64,000 nt of DNA, from the NCBI RefSeq assembly GCF_016651435.1, contig NZ_JAEPRJ010000001.1, positions 2,728,001 to 2,792,000 on the forward strand, given 5' to 3'. The notes below the pieces were generated by a model. That model did not search any database. It was given only the letters and a program-made list of their open reading frames with translations, and was not told the origin of the DNA. The stretch comes from Catonella massiliensis. Its GTDB lineage: Bacteria; Bacillota; Clostridia; Lachnospirales; Lachnospiraceae. Positions 24,621 through 33,700 of this stretch are shown here, one piece after another. Within the stretch, counting starts at the first letter, position 1. Every line of letters begins with the position of its first letter. Position numbers and translations under genes: made by a program.

Positions 24621-24747
24621 TATATCAATAATGCATTGAAATAGGTATTGGATAATCAAGTGGCTATCGCAAAATTTGCGAAAACCACAGGCAAGAGTTG
24701 TTAAGCTAACCTTGCCTGCTACATCCTTCCATCAGGAAATATAATCT
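24621..24747. repeat. scar made of two island repeats
   Basis: 24621-24683 matches 22271-22344 and contains the small palindrome TCGCAAA-A-TTTGCGA. 24692-24747 matches 26547-26602 base for base over most of its 56 bases. The latter is the junction where two convergent genes end, so this looks like the remains of a deleted gene pair. Confidence 0.65.
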
Positions 24748-24766
24748 CTAATATTCAACCTCCTGT

Positions 24767-25780
24767 TTACTCCTTTACTGTCATTTTACAAAGCACAAGC
24801 TTCTCCGTCTCATCACTGATAAATACACTGTTTTCTAAAACATCCATTATCCTGTATTTTGTAAAACCCCTTGGAAATGTAACATCAAGAAGTTCATTGT
24901 CAGATAGTCTAAGCAATTTTTGTTTTCCCTTCCATTCGTCTGTCTTAAATACAGGTGATAAAATAAGATATTCTTTATCAGCACTGAATTTCCCTCTCAT
25001 GCCATGCTTACCGGGAAGCTTTGCAAGCTTTTCATTTCCCCAGATTTTCTTTTTGTAAATTCCGTCTTTAGTAATTTCCACATACCAATAAAACTTAAAC
25101 TGAGATAGACCGCAAGGATTAATTATATCAGCTTCTATGAAGGCATAAATCGCCTCATCCTTTATCATAAGGCTGCCTATCTGCGGATAAGAGTAGTTAA
25201 AATCCATTTTATGATAAACACCATCTGCCTTTTCAAAGGATTCCATAAATCTCTTCCGTACTTTTTCTTCTGTAAACACAGGAGTTAAGGCACTATCCCA
25301 GCAAAGTGTGTTGGTTTCTCTGTCATAATTAAAAAATGTAAAGCTGTTTGCCGCACAAACATCTCCACCCACCCTGCAGATAACCGGGAATTTTCCTTTT
25401 TCTGAAAGCGTAGAAATTTCTGTGATATACTCACCTGCACATTTATTCTTACTTTCTACCTTATGTATTTCTCCCGAATCAGATAATCTAAGAACTTCTC
25501 CATCTTCTCCGCCGACAATTAAAATGTCGGAGCCTGCATCAAGCAACAAAGGATTGTTCCATTTTTCCTTTTGTAAAGGAAAAGGTATAAATGTACTCTG
25601 TCCACCCTTTATCAGGAGAATACCATAGCTTCCTCCATCATTGCTGCACCAGATAACAAATTCATCTTTTCCTCTTGCAAAGTGATTTTTGGCATTTATA
25701 GGTGCGTACTGATACGCCAGACTTCCCAGCTTAAATCCCGGTAATGTCCATTCAGAAATCTTGTCTAAGTTTATCTTCAT
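24767..25780 (-). CDS. hypothetical beta-rich protein, propeller-like
   Basis: A 337-aa soluble protein rich in beta strands: EFVIWCSNDGGSYGILLIKG, SDILIVGGEDGEVLRLSDSG, LMIKDEAIYAFIEADI and KEYLILSPVFKTDE. The WD/PQQ-like spacing suggests a propeller, but I recognise no family. It begins MKINLDKISEWTLPG; the same 5' head and its leader recur in front of other genes at 31731-31790 and, diverged, at 34527-34556. That makes it a donor or relic in local gene shuffling. The 3' end meets the scar 24692-24747. Confidence 0.7.
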   Translation of the reverse strand: MKINLDKISEWTLPGFKLGSLAYQYAPINAKNHFARGKDEFVIWCSNDGGSYGILLIKGGQSTFIPFPLQKEKWNNPLLLDAGSDILIVGGEDGEVLRLSDSGEIHKVESKNKCAGEYITEISTLSEKGKFPVICRVGGDVCAANSFTFFNYDRETNTLCWDSALTPVFTEEKVRKRFMESFEKADGVYHKMDFNYSYPQIGSLMIKDEAIYAFIEADIINPCGLSQFKFYWYVEITKDGIYKKKIWGNEKLAKLPGKHGMRGKFSADKEYLILSPVFKTDEWKGKQKLLRLSDNELLDVTFPRGFTKYRIMDVLENSVFISDETEKLVLCKMTVKE

Positions 25781-25871
25781 ATTATTCTACCCCTGTCTCC
25801 TATCATAGTTTCTGGTCAAATTTATGATAACATAATTTTATTGTTTTGTGTACATTTTTACTCGTTTATAC

Positions 25872-25940
25872 TATGAAAGAAAAGGGTGTTTAAAAATTGG
25901 ATAATTCAACTGTCGCAAAATTTGCGAAAGTTCAAAATGA
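25872..25940. repeat. third copy of island repeat
   Basis: 25872-25890 matches the end of the XRE gene, and 25896-25940 matches 22297-22344, including the palindrome TCGCAAA-A-TTTGCGA at 25913-25927. There is no coding frame. It is another fused remnant, upstream of the 26079-26564 gene. Confidence 0.65.
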
Positions 25941-26078
25941 GGGTGGTAGAGAGGTTGAAAGGTTTATTGAGTATTATAACCTCGATGTTATCATCTCAGT
26001 CGACTATTTTGATTGTATTGACCGTTTAGCCCTCTGATTATATAATAATAACAGATTGAAACTGTGGAGGATGTTATA

Positions 26079-26564
26079 ATGTATATTGAAAATAAATATT
26101 GGAATAACTACATTGGGGATACAGACGATAGCCTTAATCTTATTGCTTTTTTAGAAGATCAGGATAGTAATGAAATATCCTTTTCTGAAATACTGGAAAA
26201 GACAGGACTTCATAAACAAGGTAACAACTTTAGAAAAACAGTTGGTCACTTGGGATTCACTAATTCTATGGGTATTTATGTTGATTTTCATTTTGCTATT
26301 GATGTAATAACTGATCTTGCGGCGATATTATTAGAATGTAAAGTAAGTGGCAACGTCGATTTACATGAATTAGAACCATTTGATACATCTTCTCGTATAA
26401 TAAATATTATTGCAACAGAGGAAGACTATAAGCTTTTGGATAGTATACTTGCCGACTTTTCGGATAATCCGCTTGAGTATGACCTATGCGAACTTGTCCC
26501 ACAAGAGGATATGTCCGAAATGGCAGAAATCTGCGGAAGTCTCAGACAAGAGTTGTTAAGCTAA
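26079..26564 (+). CDS. hypothetical acidic protein, immunity-type candidate
   Basis: A 161-aa strongly acidic soluble protein (MYIENKYWNNYIGDTDDSLN at the start, QEDMSEMAEICGSLRQELLS at the end). Acidic charge is common in proteins that neutralise basic toxin domains, but that is suggestive only. No family is recognised. GGAGG with eight-base spacing selects the ATG at 26079; a GTG at 26064 overlaps the ribosome site. It converges with the leucine-rich gene only nine bases away, and this junction is duplicated at 24692-24747. Confidence 0.7.
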   Translation: MYIENKYWNNYIGDTDDSLNLIAFLEDQDSNEISFSEILEKTGLHKQGNNFRKTVGHLGFTNSMGIYVDFHFAIDVITDLAAILLECKVSGNVDLHELEPFDTSSRIINIIATEEDYKLLDSILADFSDNPLEYDLCELVPQEDMSEMAEICGSLRQELLS

Positions 26565-26573
26565 CCTTGCCTG

Positions 26574-27632
26574 CTACATCCTTCCATCAGGAAATATAAT
26601 CTGTCTTACTATATGGGTATTTGCCTCATATTTTTTATCATACTTAGAAGCCAATTTCTCAAACTCTTTGTTCTTATTAGAGCTGCTTGTAAAAAATGCA
26701 CATTGCTTGGTCTTAAGATTTAGCATAACAGGAAGTATGGTATCTGCGGTAATGGCAGCAGGACATACTGTTTCAGCGGCAGTCTTTAGTGCGGGTGCAA
26801 ATTGTAATGGCTTAAAGTCTAAGAGGTTTTTCATATTTTCAAGACATAAATGCTGTAATTTCGACTTGCACAAATCAGGAAGTTTACTTACATTTGCAAG
26901 CTGACACACTTCTGCAGCTTCCAAATTAGGCAGGTTTGCAAGTATATCAAGGTCATTCATTTTAGGCAGGTGAAACAGGTATAAGCCGGTAATCGTCTTA
27001 TTTCCATAGAGCTCAGACAAATCCCCGGTATTGCCGCCTGAAATCGCCAGATTTTTAAGCCTTGGCAGCTCATTTACAAATGAATATGAATCCGGGGTAA
27101 TCCCGTGTAATTTCAGGCTTTGTAACTGCTTTAACTCTGAAATTGCCTCTATATTTTTTTTACACTTATGTAAGCCTAAGACTTTTAATTCGGTAAACCT
27201 TGTTAAAGGTTTCAAATCAAAGGATTTGGCTGCAATATCCAAGTCAAGGCTTTCTAAAGAAACAGGAATTTTAACAAGGAAATCCTTATCCTCTATCTTA
27301 GGTGTTTCCACACATAGATGCTTTAGTGCAGGCAGTTGATAAATTGCATCAATCCCCAATATCCCCGAGGAAGCTTCTACAGATAATTTTCTTACTTTAT
27401 CCATAACTTTAAGAAGGCTTAAATCACAGCTTCCATATGTGTAAATACGAAGCTCAGTGTGCGGATATTTAGCAAAATATTCCTCATTTAGCCTTTGCAG
27501 GGTAGATATATCTAGTGGAAGTGTGTCTGTCTGTAAAGTATCTGCACCACCGTTTCTAACGATTTGCTTTATTTCACCAGTTGTTAGCTTTCCTCTAAAA
27601 TCAATTCTATCTTCTGAAAATGAAACTCCCAT
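26574..27632 (-). CDS. leucine-rich-repeat-like protein
   Basis: A 352-aa soluble protein with irregular leucine-rich repeats through the middle: LKHLCVETPKIED, LESLDLDIAAKSFD, LKVLGLHKCKKN, LQSLKLHGITPD, LKNLAISGGN and ITGLYLFHLPKMND, at roughly 20-24-residue spacing. Such domains bind proteins. No signal peptide or wall anchor is present, so it acts inside the cell, as expected for an immunity protein. AGGAG six bases before the ATG at 27632 is preferred to the GTG three bases earlier. It is flanked by orphan genes of the same kind. Confidence 0.78.
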   Translation of the reverse strand: MGVSFSEDRIDFRGKLTTGEIKQIVRNGGADTLQTDTLPLDISTLQRLNEEYFAKYPHTELRIYTYGSCDLSLLKVMDKVRKLSVEASSGILGIDAIYQLPALKHLCVETPKIEDKDFLVKIPVSLESLDLDIAAKSFDLKPLTRFTELKVLGLHKCKKNIEAISELKQLQSLKLHGITPDSYSFVNELPRLKNLAISGGNTGDLSELYGNKTITGLYLFHLPKMNDLDILANLPNLEAAEVCQLANVSKLPDLCKSKLQHLCLENMKNLLDFKPLQFAPALKTAAETVCPAAITADTILPVMLNLKTKQCAFFTSSSNKNKEFEKLASKYDKKYEANTHIVRQIIFPDGRM

Positions 27633-27746
27633 CACATTCTCCTTTGTCAGTCAACCACTTACTTACATATCTTTATTTTATGTTTAATCTTTAATATTTA
27701 CTTTATTTATTGTAGGCATTGATATCTCAATATACACACTACAATC

Positions 27747-30700
27747 CTACATATCAATTGAATTTCCTTTTTTTGTATCAATTAACTCTTCTCCTCTCAA
27801 ATCCCCCATTTCATGCCAAAAGCTTATTATATTTGAATATAATCTTTGCATTTTTCTTATCTCCCTTGATGCTCCATAAATATCTGTACTCAAATACTCA
27901 ACCGGAATACAATCAACTTCGTCTTTTCTCTCTATTGGTACTAACGTGTTACTTTTATCTTCTCCAATCAGTTTAAGATAATTCTCATATATCTTAGGAC
28001 AGTTTGCTTCTAATAGTGCTGGTAAATTAGGATAAACTAATTTATTTACCATATCCCAAGCAAAGTAACCTGATATTGTCAAATCAATTGGGTTTACATA
28101 AATATGATTCTCCCAATCAATATCCACTATGCATCCATGAATCGTTCCAGAACCACCAATTTTCCTTACTTCTTGCGATATCACATTCATTACACTCATA
28201 TACTTGTCAAGAGGTTCTCTAATATGAGAAACCATTTTATCCATATTTGCATAATAATATTCTATATCTTTTCTCTTCAATCCTTTCATAACCCCACCAT
28301 TTAGTATTGTAAGCGATCCACTTTGCGCTTTGTGAATGAAACAATAGTAGTCATTTTTCTTTAACATATATAACTTATATATTTCACGTTCAAAGCTCAT
28401 CTCTATATTCTTTCCACGATAAAAATCTTGATATTGAGATCTTGTTATTTCATATATTCCGTCGTCATAATTCTCAAAACAATCATACTCACAATTTATA
28501 GAAAAGCTTTTCAAATGTGGATTATTATTACTGTAGCCAATCTGATTATCTTTATAACACCTATACACTCCATCATCGTAAAACTCATTTCTATGTGTAT
28601 GACCACTTATATACACAAAATTATCTTGAAGAGATAAATCTAAAGACCAATCTTTTTTGGGTGTATGCGTTAATATAATAGTGTTTTTATCAATCATTGC
28701 AGGAACAACTCTGTTGTACAACTTTTCCAATTTAATACTCTCAGATATCTCTTCATTCCTATTCAATATATCACGATAAATACCTTGCTCAGCGTTGAAA
28801 TTTTTATTATATCCTGAAAATCCCAATCCCCCAAAAAACACAAGTCTTGTTCTTAGTAGCTCTTCTTTTAATTCATCTATAGTTAATGAATTTATCCTGT
28901 CATACGAAATAGTACAAAATTCTCCCTCTGAGTTTTTGTATATTAATTCGTTATGAAGTAGGTGCATTCCGTTGCTCTCAATAACTTTTCTATAAATCGA
29001 AACTATTTCTTCAACACTCTTACCAGGAAATCCCCATAATTCATGATTACCTAATGTAAAGATGATATCTATTTTACGAAGTCCTCGTCTATCAATTCCC
29101 TCTCTTAATAGTTCAACAAAAACTTCAAATATCCAATAATCTGACGAAATATCTCCCCCAATAAGTAATATACTTTCTGACTCGGATATAATGGTATCTA
29201 CGATTTTTTGAATAACATATTGTGCGTCCTCTTTTGATTTACATTTAGCATTTTGAAGTCTATGCATTAAATGAATATCTGTAATATAGCTTATTCTTTG
29301 ATTTTTACTTTTATCACCTTCATCTAACATCAAGCTATGCATACTACAATCTTCAGCTAAAAGATTAGTAGATTCTTCTTCATTATTTTTAATTATATCA
29401 AATGATTCAATGAGCGATGTTTTCAATTCAACCTTATCGTATATTACTCCAAATTTTTCACAAAGATTACTTTTCATTTTTGAGCCAGCGAAATTTATCT
29501 GTTCATAGTCATGTATATTCTCAAGTCCATCACAGTACAAGAGAAATGAATTCGATAAATCTCCTTGAAGAAAATATACAAAATCAAAAAAGTAACGTGT
29601 TGTAAACGTATCTATTTTTACCTGTTGGCCTTCTGCTGTCTTCCATTCTTTACAAACTTTAAACTCTCCATCTATATAATGCTTTGATAATTCACTTATA
29701 AGATTATCTGATGATAAAATCGGCAATTTTGTGGTGTCATCTGCTTCATATATTGAAAAGTCTATATTCAATTTAATTGCCCCAGAAATATCTGTATTCC
29801 TTAAACTTCCTTGATTAAAGCTAATAAATTCCTCAAATGTTTCAAAGTATCGTTGGTATGTAACTGCTGGAAATTTGCTTCCATCCTCGTATCCATTAAC
29901 TTCCTTGCAGTAATAGTGTGTATTATTGTCAAAATAATTTCTCTCTTCAAAATGTATTTTATCCATTGTCAATATATTTATATACTGCTTTAATCTGCGT
30001 TTATGCTTATCTCGAGTTTGCTTTGTCCCATATGAATAAGCATATTTTTCAAGCACTCTTTTAGCCCCATATATTGAGCATAATGCCCTTACAATCATAT
30101 CATGGTTGGATACTCCTGTGCACACATATTCCATTATTGCATTAAATCTCTCTTCACTATTTATATCTTGAAAAATATAACAAAAAATAAAGAAATCCAT
30201 ATCTATAAAATAGTATAATTTAGACTTTCTAAATTTGTCTTCCGTGTCTAATAGTTCCTTCCCTAATTTACAAATATTAAATTTTTTTATCCAATTCTTT
30301 ATTAATTTTTTATTACGCTCACACTCTTCATACTCATCTAGTTCTTCTTCTGAAGGCTCAAAAACAAAACTATCAATAGTATTATTTAAAAATGTTTCTC
30401 TCTTTTTTAGACGTTCTATATCTATGTTGTTATCACCTAAAAAAGTACCAAACTTACCTAAATCACAAAATTTATAACATGCCCTTTCATAAATATCACC
30501 GTCGAGATAATTGAAATATTCCTCAATTGTTTCAAAGGTAATTGTATTTGAACATGTATCTGGTTCATCTAAATCATCATAACATACTAACTCTACTTCT
30601 ACAAAAAAATATCCATGAATAGCATCATAACCTCTATTTCCTTCTCTTCTCAGTCCAAGTTTACGCTCGGCAATAAGAATATCTTTATTTAACTTTAGCT

Positions 30701-30776
30701 CATCAGGAACTTCAGTAATACTTAACTCGTTTTTTTCTAGTTGACTAATTATTCTCTTAATCTCTTTATCTAACAT
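27747..30776 (-). CDS. large calcineurin-like metallophosphoesterase with unknown flanking domains
   Basis: A 1009-aa protein whose central part is a calcineurin-type phosphoesterase. ITDIHLMH near residue 498 (D-x-H), LLIGGDISSDY about 540, LGNHELWGF about 580, ILTHTPKKDW about 710 and YISGHTHRNEF about 735 supply all metal ligands. The N-terminal ~490 residues and the C-terminal ~200 residues have no recognised domain. The N-terminal part is acidic and helical, with SNHDMIVRALCSIYGAKRVL among the better ordered segments. No signal peptide is seen. Enzymes of this fold cut phosphodiesters in nucleotides or nucleic acids; its size and island location suggest a defence effector or a regulated nuclease, which is inference. 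GGAGG four bases before the ATG at 30776 sets the start. Confidence 0.82.
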   Translation of the reverse strand: MLDKEIKRIISQLEKNELSITEVPDELKLNKDILIAERKLGLRREGNRGYDAIHGYFFVEVELVCYDDLDEPDTCSNTITFETIEEYFNYLDGDIYERACYKFCDLGKFGTFLGDNNIDIERLKKRETFLNNTIDSFVFEPSEEELDEYEECERNKKLIKNWIKKFNICKLGKELLDTEDKFRKSKLYYFIDMDFFIFCYIFQDINSEERFNAIMEYVCTGVSNHDMIVRALCSIYGAKRVLEKYAYSYGTKQTRDKHKRRLKQYINILTMDKIHFEERNYFDNNTHYYCKEVNGYEDGSKFPAVTYQRYFETFEEFISFNQGSLRNTDISGAIKLNIDFSIYEADDTTKLPILSSDNLISELSKHYIDGEFKVCKEWKTAEGQQVKIDTFTTRYFFDFVYFLQGDLSNSFLLYCDGLENIHDYEQINFAGSKMKSNLCEKFGVIYDKVELKTSLIESFDIIKNNEEESTNLLAEDCSMHSLMLDEGDKSKNQRISYITDIHLMHRLQNAKCKSKEDAQYVIQKIVDTIISESESILLIGGDISSDYWIFEVFVELLREGIDRRGLRKIDIIFTLGNHELWGFPGKSVEEIVSIYRKVIESNGMHLLHNELIYKNSEGEFCTISYDRINSLTIDELKEELLRTRLVFFGGLGFSGYNKNFNAEQGIYRDILNRNEEISESIKLEKLYNRVVPAMIDKNTIILTHTPKKDWSLDLSLQDNFVYISGHTHRNEFYDDGVYRCYKDNQIGYSNNNPHLKSFSINCEYDCFENYDDGIYEITRSQYQDFYRGKNIEMSFEREIYKLYMLKKNDYYCFIHKAQSGSLTILNGGVMKGLKRKDIEYYYANMDKMVSHIREPLDKYMSVMNVISQEVRKIGGSGTIHGCIVDIDWENHIYVNPIDLTISGYFAWDMVNKLVYPNLPALLEANCPKIYENYLKLIGEDKSNTLVPIERKDEVDCIPVEYLSTDIYGASREIRKMQRLYSNIISFWHEMGDLRGEELIDTKKGNSIDM

Positions 30777-30880
30777 AGCCCCTCCCAACTATTGCTACTA
30801 AATAGCAATTAATAACGTATTCAATATTAATTTCACATAAAATTAAACTACCACCAATTCATCCATCTAATTATATTGAT

Positions 30881-31717
30881 TTAAGAAAATATCCTTACCT
30901 TTGTAACTCCGCAACCTAATTTCATATCCTTTATCAGGCAATAAGTATCCTTAAATCTACGATTCCCTTTTTCTTTATCCTCCGTAATTTCCTCATATAT
31001 ATCTTCAAGGCTAACTGCAGGTGCCAAAATTCCCAAGACATAATCCTCCAGCACGACTTCTCCTATCTTAAAAAGCTTATCTAGTAAAAGCCCCAAATCC
31101 TTGTGATTAAACCAACAATCAGTATCAAGCGCATATTTTGTGTTACACATCTTGCAGGCAATTTCACTATTAAAAAAGTCCTGCATGGTTGGCTTTTCCT
31201 TTTGTAATAGCCTCGTACAGGCAAGGTGATATTCTATCTTTCGAGGACTCACATCAACATCTGAAACAAAAATCACTCCATATTCATTATCGAATTTAAC
31301 CGAAAGTACATCTCCAACCTTAAAATACGGCTCTCTCTTTACTTTTGTCTTTGGAACTTTAAGAGGCTTTAGGTTCTCACTTTGTAACTGAACAGCCAGT
31401 TTATCAAGTACTTTCTGTCTCTGATTTTTTGCCTTGCTGTCAACTTCAAGCCAGAACTCATCTGCTCCTTTTTCTATTATCTTAAGAGCCTTAGTTTTTA
31501 TTTCCTCCGGTAAATGTCCTATCGTCCACAAAGAATAAGCTACGGCTGTCCAATAAATCTCAGCATAAAAGCTGTCTGTGCAAAAATTCTTCTCGTCATT
31601 TAGCACATCTTCAATTATCTCCTCGACATTCTCACCATTTTTATATCTTTCTACTATGGTATTATAAATATCATAACCGTCATCACTGTCTATAATCTTT
31701 ACTCCATCTATTGCCAT
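30881..31717 (-). CDS. Imm26-like protein, paralog A
   Basis: A 278-aa soluble protein. The first half is helical (DIYNTIVERYKNGENVEEII ... GADEFWLEVDSKAKNQRQKV). The second holds a small beta barrel, PYFKVGDVLSVKFDNEYGVI then VDVSPRKIEYHLACTRLL, like the GDVF-type start of Imm26 immunity proteins. The Cys pair in ACKMCNTKYALDTDCW is conserved in its paralog at 33701-34510, which is about 85-90 percent identical by eye. The C-terminus ends KLGCGVTKVRIFS, nine residues longer than in the paralog. A ten-codon reading frame (31731-31763) lies directly upstream and may affect translation. Confidence 0.75.
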   Translation of the reverse strand: MAIDGVKIIDSDDGYDIYNTIVERYKNGENVEEIIEDVLNDEKNFCTDSFYAEIYWTAVAYSLWTIGHLPEEIKTKALKIIEKGADEFWLEVDSKAKNQRQKVLDKLAVQLQSENLKPLKVPKTKVKREPYFKVGDVLSVKFDNEYGVIFVSDVDVSPRKIEYHLACTRLLQKEKPTMQDFFNSEIACKMCNTKYALDTDCWFNHKDLGLLLDKLFKIGEVVLEDYVLGILAPAVSLEDIYEEITEDKEKGNRRFKDTYCLIKDMKLGCGVTKVRIFS

Positions 31718-31730
31718 AATAGTCTCCTAT

Positions 31731-31763
31731 TTACTCAGAAATCTTGTCTAAGTTTATCTTCAT
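31731..31763 (-). other. ten-codon leader frame MKINLDKISE-stop
   Basis: ATG at 31763 opens a frame reading MKINLDKISE and then TAA, ending 13 bases before the ATG of the Imm26-like gene. It is identical to the first ten codons, and the preceding ~25 bases, of the 24767-25780 gene. It is either a relic of a recombined 5' gene head or a leader peptide that couples translation. Confidence 0.5.
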
Positions 31764-31769
31764 ATTATT

Positions 31770-32102
31770 CTACCCCTGTCTCCTATTTGTATTGTTATAA
31801 AATAACTTAGCTCTCTCCTTTGAAAGCAACCCCTTATCCACGAGCCTGTTTACAAAATTTACTTCATATCTTTCAAAATCCTCTGCACAACCCACATTTT
31901 CAGCAAGAAGTAATATAGCAGCATCTATTGTCTCAGATTTTGAATTATTACTGAGCTCTTTTTCTATGTATTCGCATAAGCTGTCCAAAACCTTATAATT
32001 TTCTATGTCTGCCTTTTCAAAATCAGCATTCCAATCTATTGATTCAAGTTTTTGTTTTAATTTAAGTATATCAGTATTATCCATATTTTCACTCTTCATC
32101 AT
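31770..32102 (-). CDS. hypothetical small acidic protein
   Basis: A 110-aa mostly helical soluble protein (LKLKQKLESIDWNADFEKAD, YKVLDSLCEYIEKELSNNSK, FVNRLVDKGLLSKERAKLFY). No family is recognised. The start overlaps the stop of the gene upstream (ATGATGAAG around 32094-32102), typical of translational coupling; a later ATG at 32084 is also possible. The last codons (NTNRRQG-stop) lie inside the leader copied from the 24767-25780 gene, so the C-terminus was probably changed by recombination. Confidence 0.65.
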   Translation of the reverse strand: MMKSENMDNTDILKLKQKLESIDWNADFEKADIENYKVLDSLCEYIEKELSNNSKSETIDAAILLLAENVGCAEDFERYEVNFVNRLVDKGLLSKERAKLFYNNTNRRQG

Positions 32103-32508
32103 AAATAGGTGGAAGACTTACATACCTCTCCTCAATCTTTACCCTCGCATAAAGTATTCCATCCTGATAGAAATATCCCTCAAACGGAGGATATTTATCC
32201 AAATCTTTTAATACTTCATCAGGAATACTTCTAAAATTATAATCCCTCAAAGCCCCTGCGCCAATCAGTTTCTTTGTCCTGACTGCTTTAATTTCTTTTT
32301 CATATTTCCTATAAAATTCTTCCGGCTCTTTTTCATATATTTCTGTATCTTCCTCATCCAATACATAATATCTGTCATAGCCTGCTACCCATGAAATATG
32401 CACACAGAGCAGATGTTTTTCAATCTCCGGACAATATCCCACCATAAAGAATTTATCTTTGTCGATTCTTTTATTTTCTATGGTTATATTCTGTATTATA
32501 TTATTCAT
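32089..32508 (-). CDS. hypothetical protein, immunity-type candidate
   Basis: A 139-aa soluble protein (MNNIIQNITIENKRIDKDKF, then YCPEIEKHLLCVHISWVAGY, then DRYYVLDEEDTEIYEKEPEE, ending in PPFEGYFYQDGILYARVKIE). The cysteine and tryptophan spacing in the centre is distinctive, but I do not recognise the family. It overlaps both neighbours, by 8 bases upstream and 14 downstream, so genes 32947-31770 form one operon. No function is assigned. Confidence 0.65.
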   Translation of the reverse strand: MNNIIQNITIENKRIDKDKFFMVGYCPEIEKHLLCVHISWVAGYDRYYVLDEEDTEIYEKEPEEFYRKYEKEIKAVRTKKLIGAGALRDYNFRSIPDEVLKDLDKYPPFEGYFYQDGILYARVKIEERYVSLPPIYDEE

Positions 32509-32947
32509 ATTTATAGTAGTCCCTCATACCGATACCAATTGTATTCCAATGTTTTTCTTCATCATTCTCACGCCACAATCCTATACTTACATTTAGAAAA
32601 GAATAACAAAATCCTGCCTCGCTGTCATCAACTTCCCTGTCATGTTCTGTAATTATCTCAATCAATTCATCTGCATCTGTTTCAAAAACTGATATGCCAT
32701 AGATATACGGTCTGAGAATACCCTCAATTCCTGCAAGAAACTCAATGAATTCCAGTTTACCATCTTTATCAAAATCGAGTCCTAATTCACTATTAAAATA
32801 AAAATGCCTGTAAGACTCTCCCCCATAATTCTCAAAAAATCTATCCGGTTTCCCAAGCAGCTCCTGCACCTTATCTGCTTTCATTCCAAGTAAAATTTCT
32901 TTATCATCAAGCTTTATCTTCTCAAGTGGAAATACTTCAGCTCTCAT
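32501..32947 (-). CDS. hypothetical protein, immunity-type candidate
   Basis: A 148-aa soluble protein. MKADKVQELLGKPDRFFENY near residue 22 and HFYFNSELGLDFDKDGKLEF near 48 have the spacing of a small beta-alpha fold. Then GISVFETDADELIEIITEHD, DDSEAGFCYSFLNVSIGLWR and KHWNTIGIGMRDYYKYE close the protein. Similar sequences are often seen in toxin-immunity arrays; I cannot name the family. AGGAGG seven bases upstream gives a firm start. The gene begins 11 bases after the YjjG-like gene and overlaps the next by eight bases. Confidence 0.7.
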   Translation of the reverse strand: MRAEVFPLEKIKLDDKEILLGMKADKVQELLGKPDRFFENYGGESYRHFYFNSELGLDFDKDGKLEFIEFLAGIEGILRPYIYGISVFETDADELIEIITEHDREVDDSEAGFCYSFLNVSIGLWRENDEEKHWNTIGIGMRDYYKYE

Positions 32948-32958
32948 TCTGCTTCCTC

Positions 32959-33648
32959 CTATACTATCTCACAAAGCTCGTGCAAATTTTTGATTATATA
33001 AGTTGGCTTAAGATTGGTATCATTTATTTCTTCCTTAGGGTTGTACCAACAGGTGTCAATGCCTGCATTAACACCACCCTGTATATCACTTGTAAGCGAA
33101 TCCCCTATAATAACCGCCTGACTTATATCATCTATTCCTGCCTTAGCTATTACCCTCTCAAAAAAATGAATGCTAGGCTTTTCATAGCCTACAAGTTCTG
33201 AAATAAAAATATTATCAGCTATTTTATCAAGACCTGAACGCTCTAACTTCTTTTTCTGTGCAATGGCAGTCCCATTGGTCACAATGATAATTTGATAATT
33301 CTTCTTCTGAGCCTTTATTATATCAAGGGCATCATCATTAAATGCTATAGTATCTCCGAGGGCAAGCTGATATGCCTTGTTAAATTCAGCGGCAGCATCA
33401 GTCCTTATTCCCTCTTTTTCAAAGAATTCCACAAACCTCTCTACCAGAATCCTCTCCTTTTCCATCTCGCCGCATTCTAAGAGTTTCCAGTATTTCTTGT
33501 TTATTTGGATATAGCAGGATAGCATTTCATCCGTACACTCACCGAGGTTAAACTTCTCAAACAAAGTCCTTATCGCCCTCTTCTCTGCTTTCTCAAAGTT
33601 AAGTATGGTGCCATCTATATCCCACAGCAAATATTTATATTTTGACAT
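32959..33648 (-). CDS. yjjG: YjjG-family HAD pyrimidine 5'-nucleotidase
   Basis: A 229-aa haloacid-dehalogenase-superfamily phosphatase of the YjjG type, which removes phosphate from pyrimidine nucleotides including damaged ones. The four HAD motifs are seen: WDIDGTILNF near residue 9 (nucleophile D then D), IIIVTNGT near 121, the lysine in VGYEKPS near 155 and VIIGDSLTSDIQGG near 178. The middle cap domain is helical. It is the only clear housekeeping-like enzyme inside the immunity island and heads the three-orphan operon 32947-31770. The GGAG site is good. Exact substrate is inferred from family. Confidence 0.88.
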   Translation of the reverse strand: MSKYKYLLWDIDGTILNFEKAEKRAIRTLFEKFNLGECTDEMLSCYIQINKKYWKLLECGEMEKERILVERFVEFFEKEGIRTDAAAEFNKAYQLALGDTIAFNDDALDIIKAQKKNYQIIIVTNGTAIAQKKKLERSGLDKIADNIFISELVGYEKPSIHFFERVIAKAGIDDISQAVIIGDSLTSDIQGGVNAGIDTCWYNPKEEINDTNLKPTYIIKNLHELCEIV

Positions 33649-33700
33649 AAGCTTACTCCATTTAATTGATGTATTTAGGATAAATGTTTACCTTTGTAAC

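Noticed and set aside
28104..30477. Several short plus-strand frames across the metallophosphoesterase gene
   Set aside because: All are antisense to a 1009-codon frame with intact metal-binding motifs.
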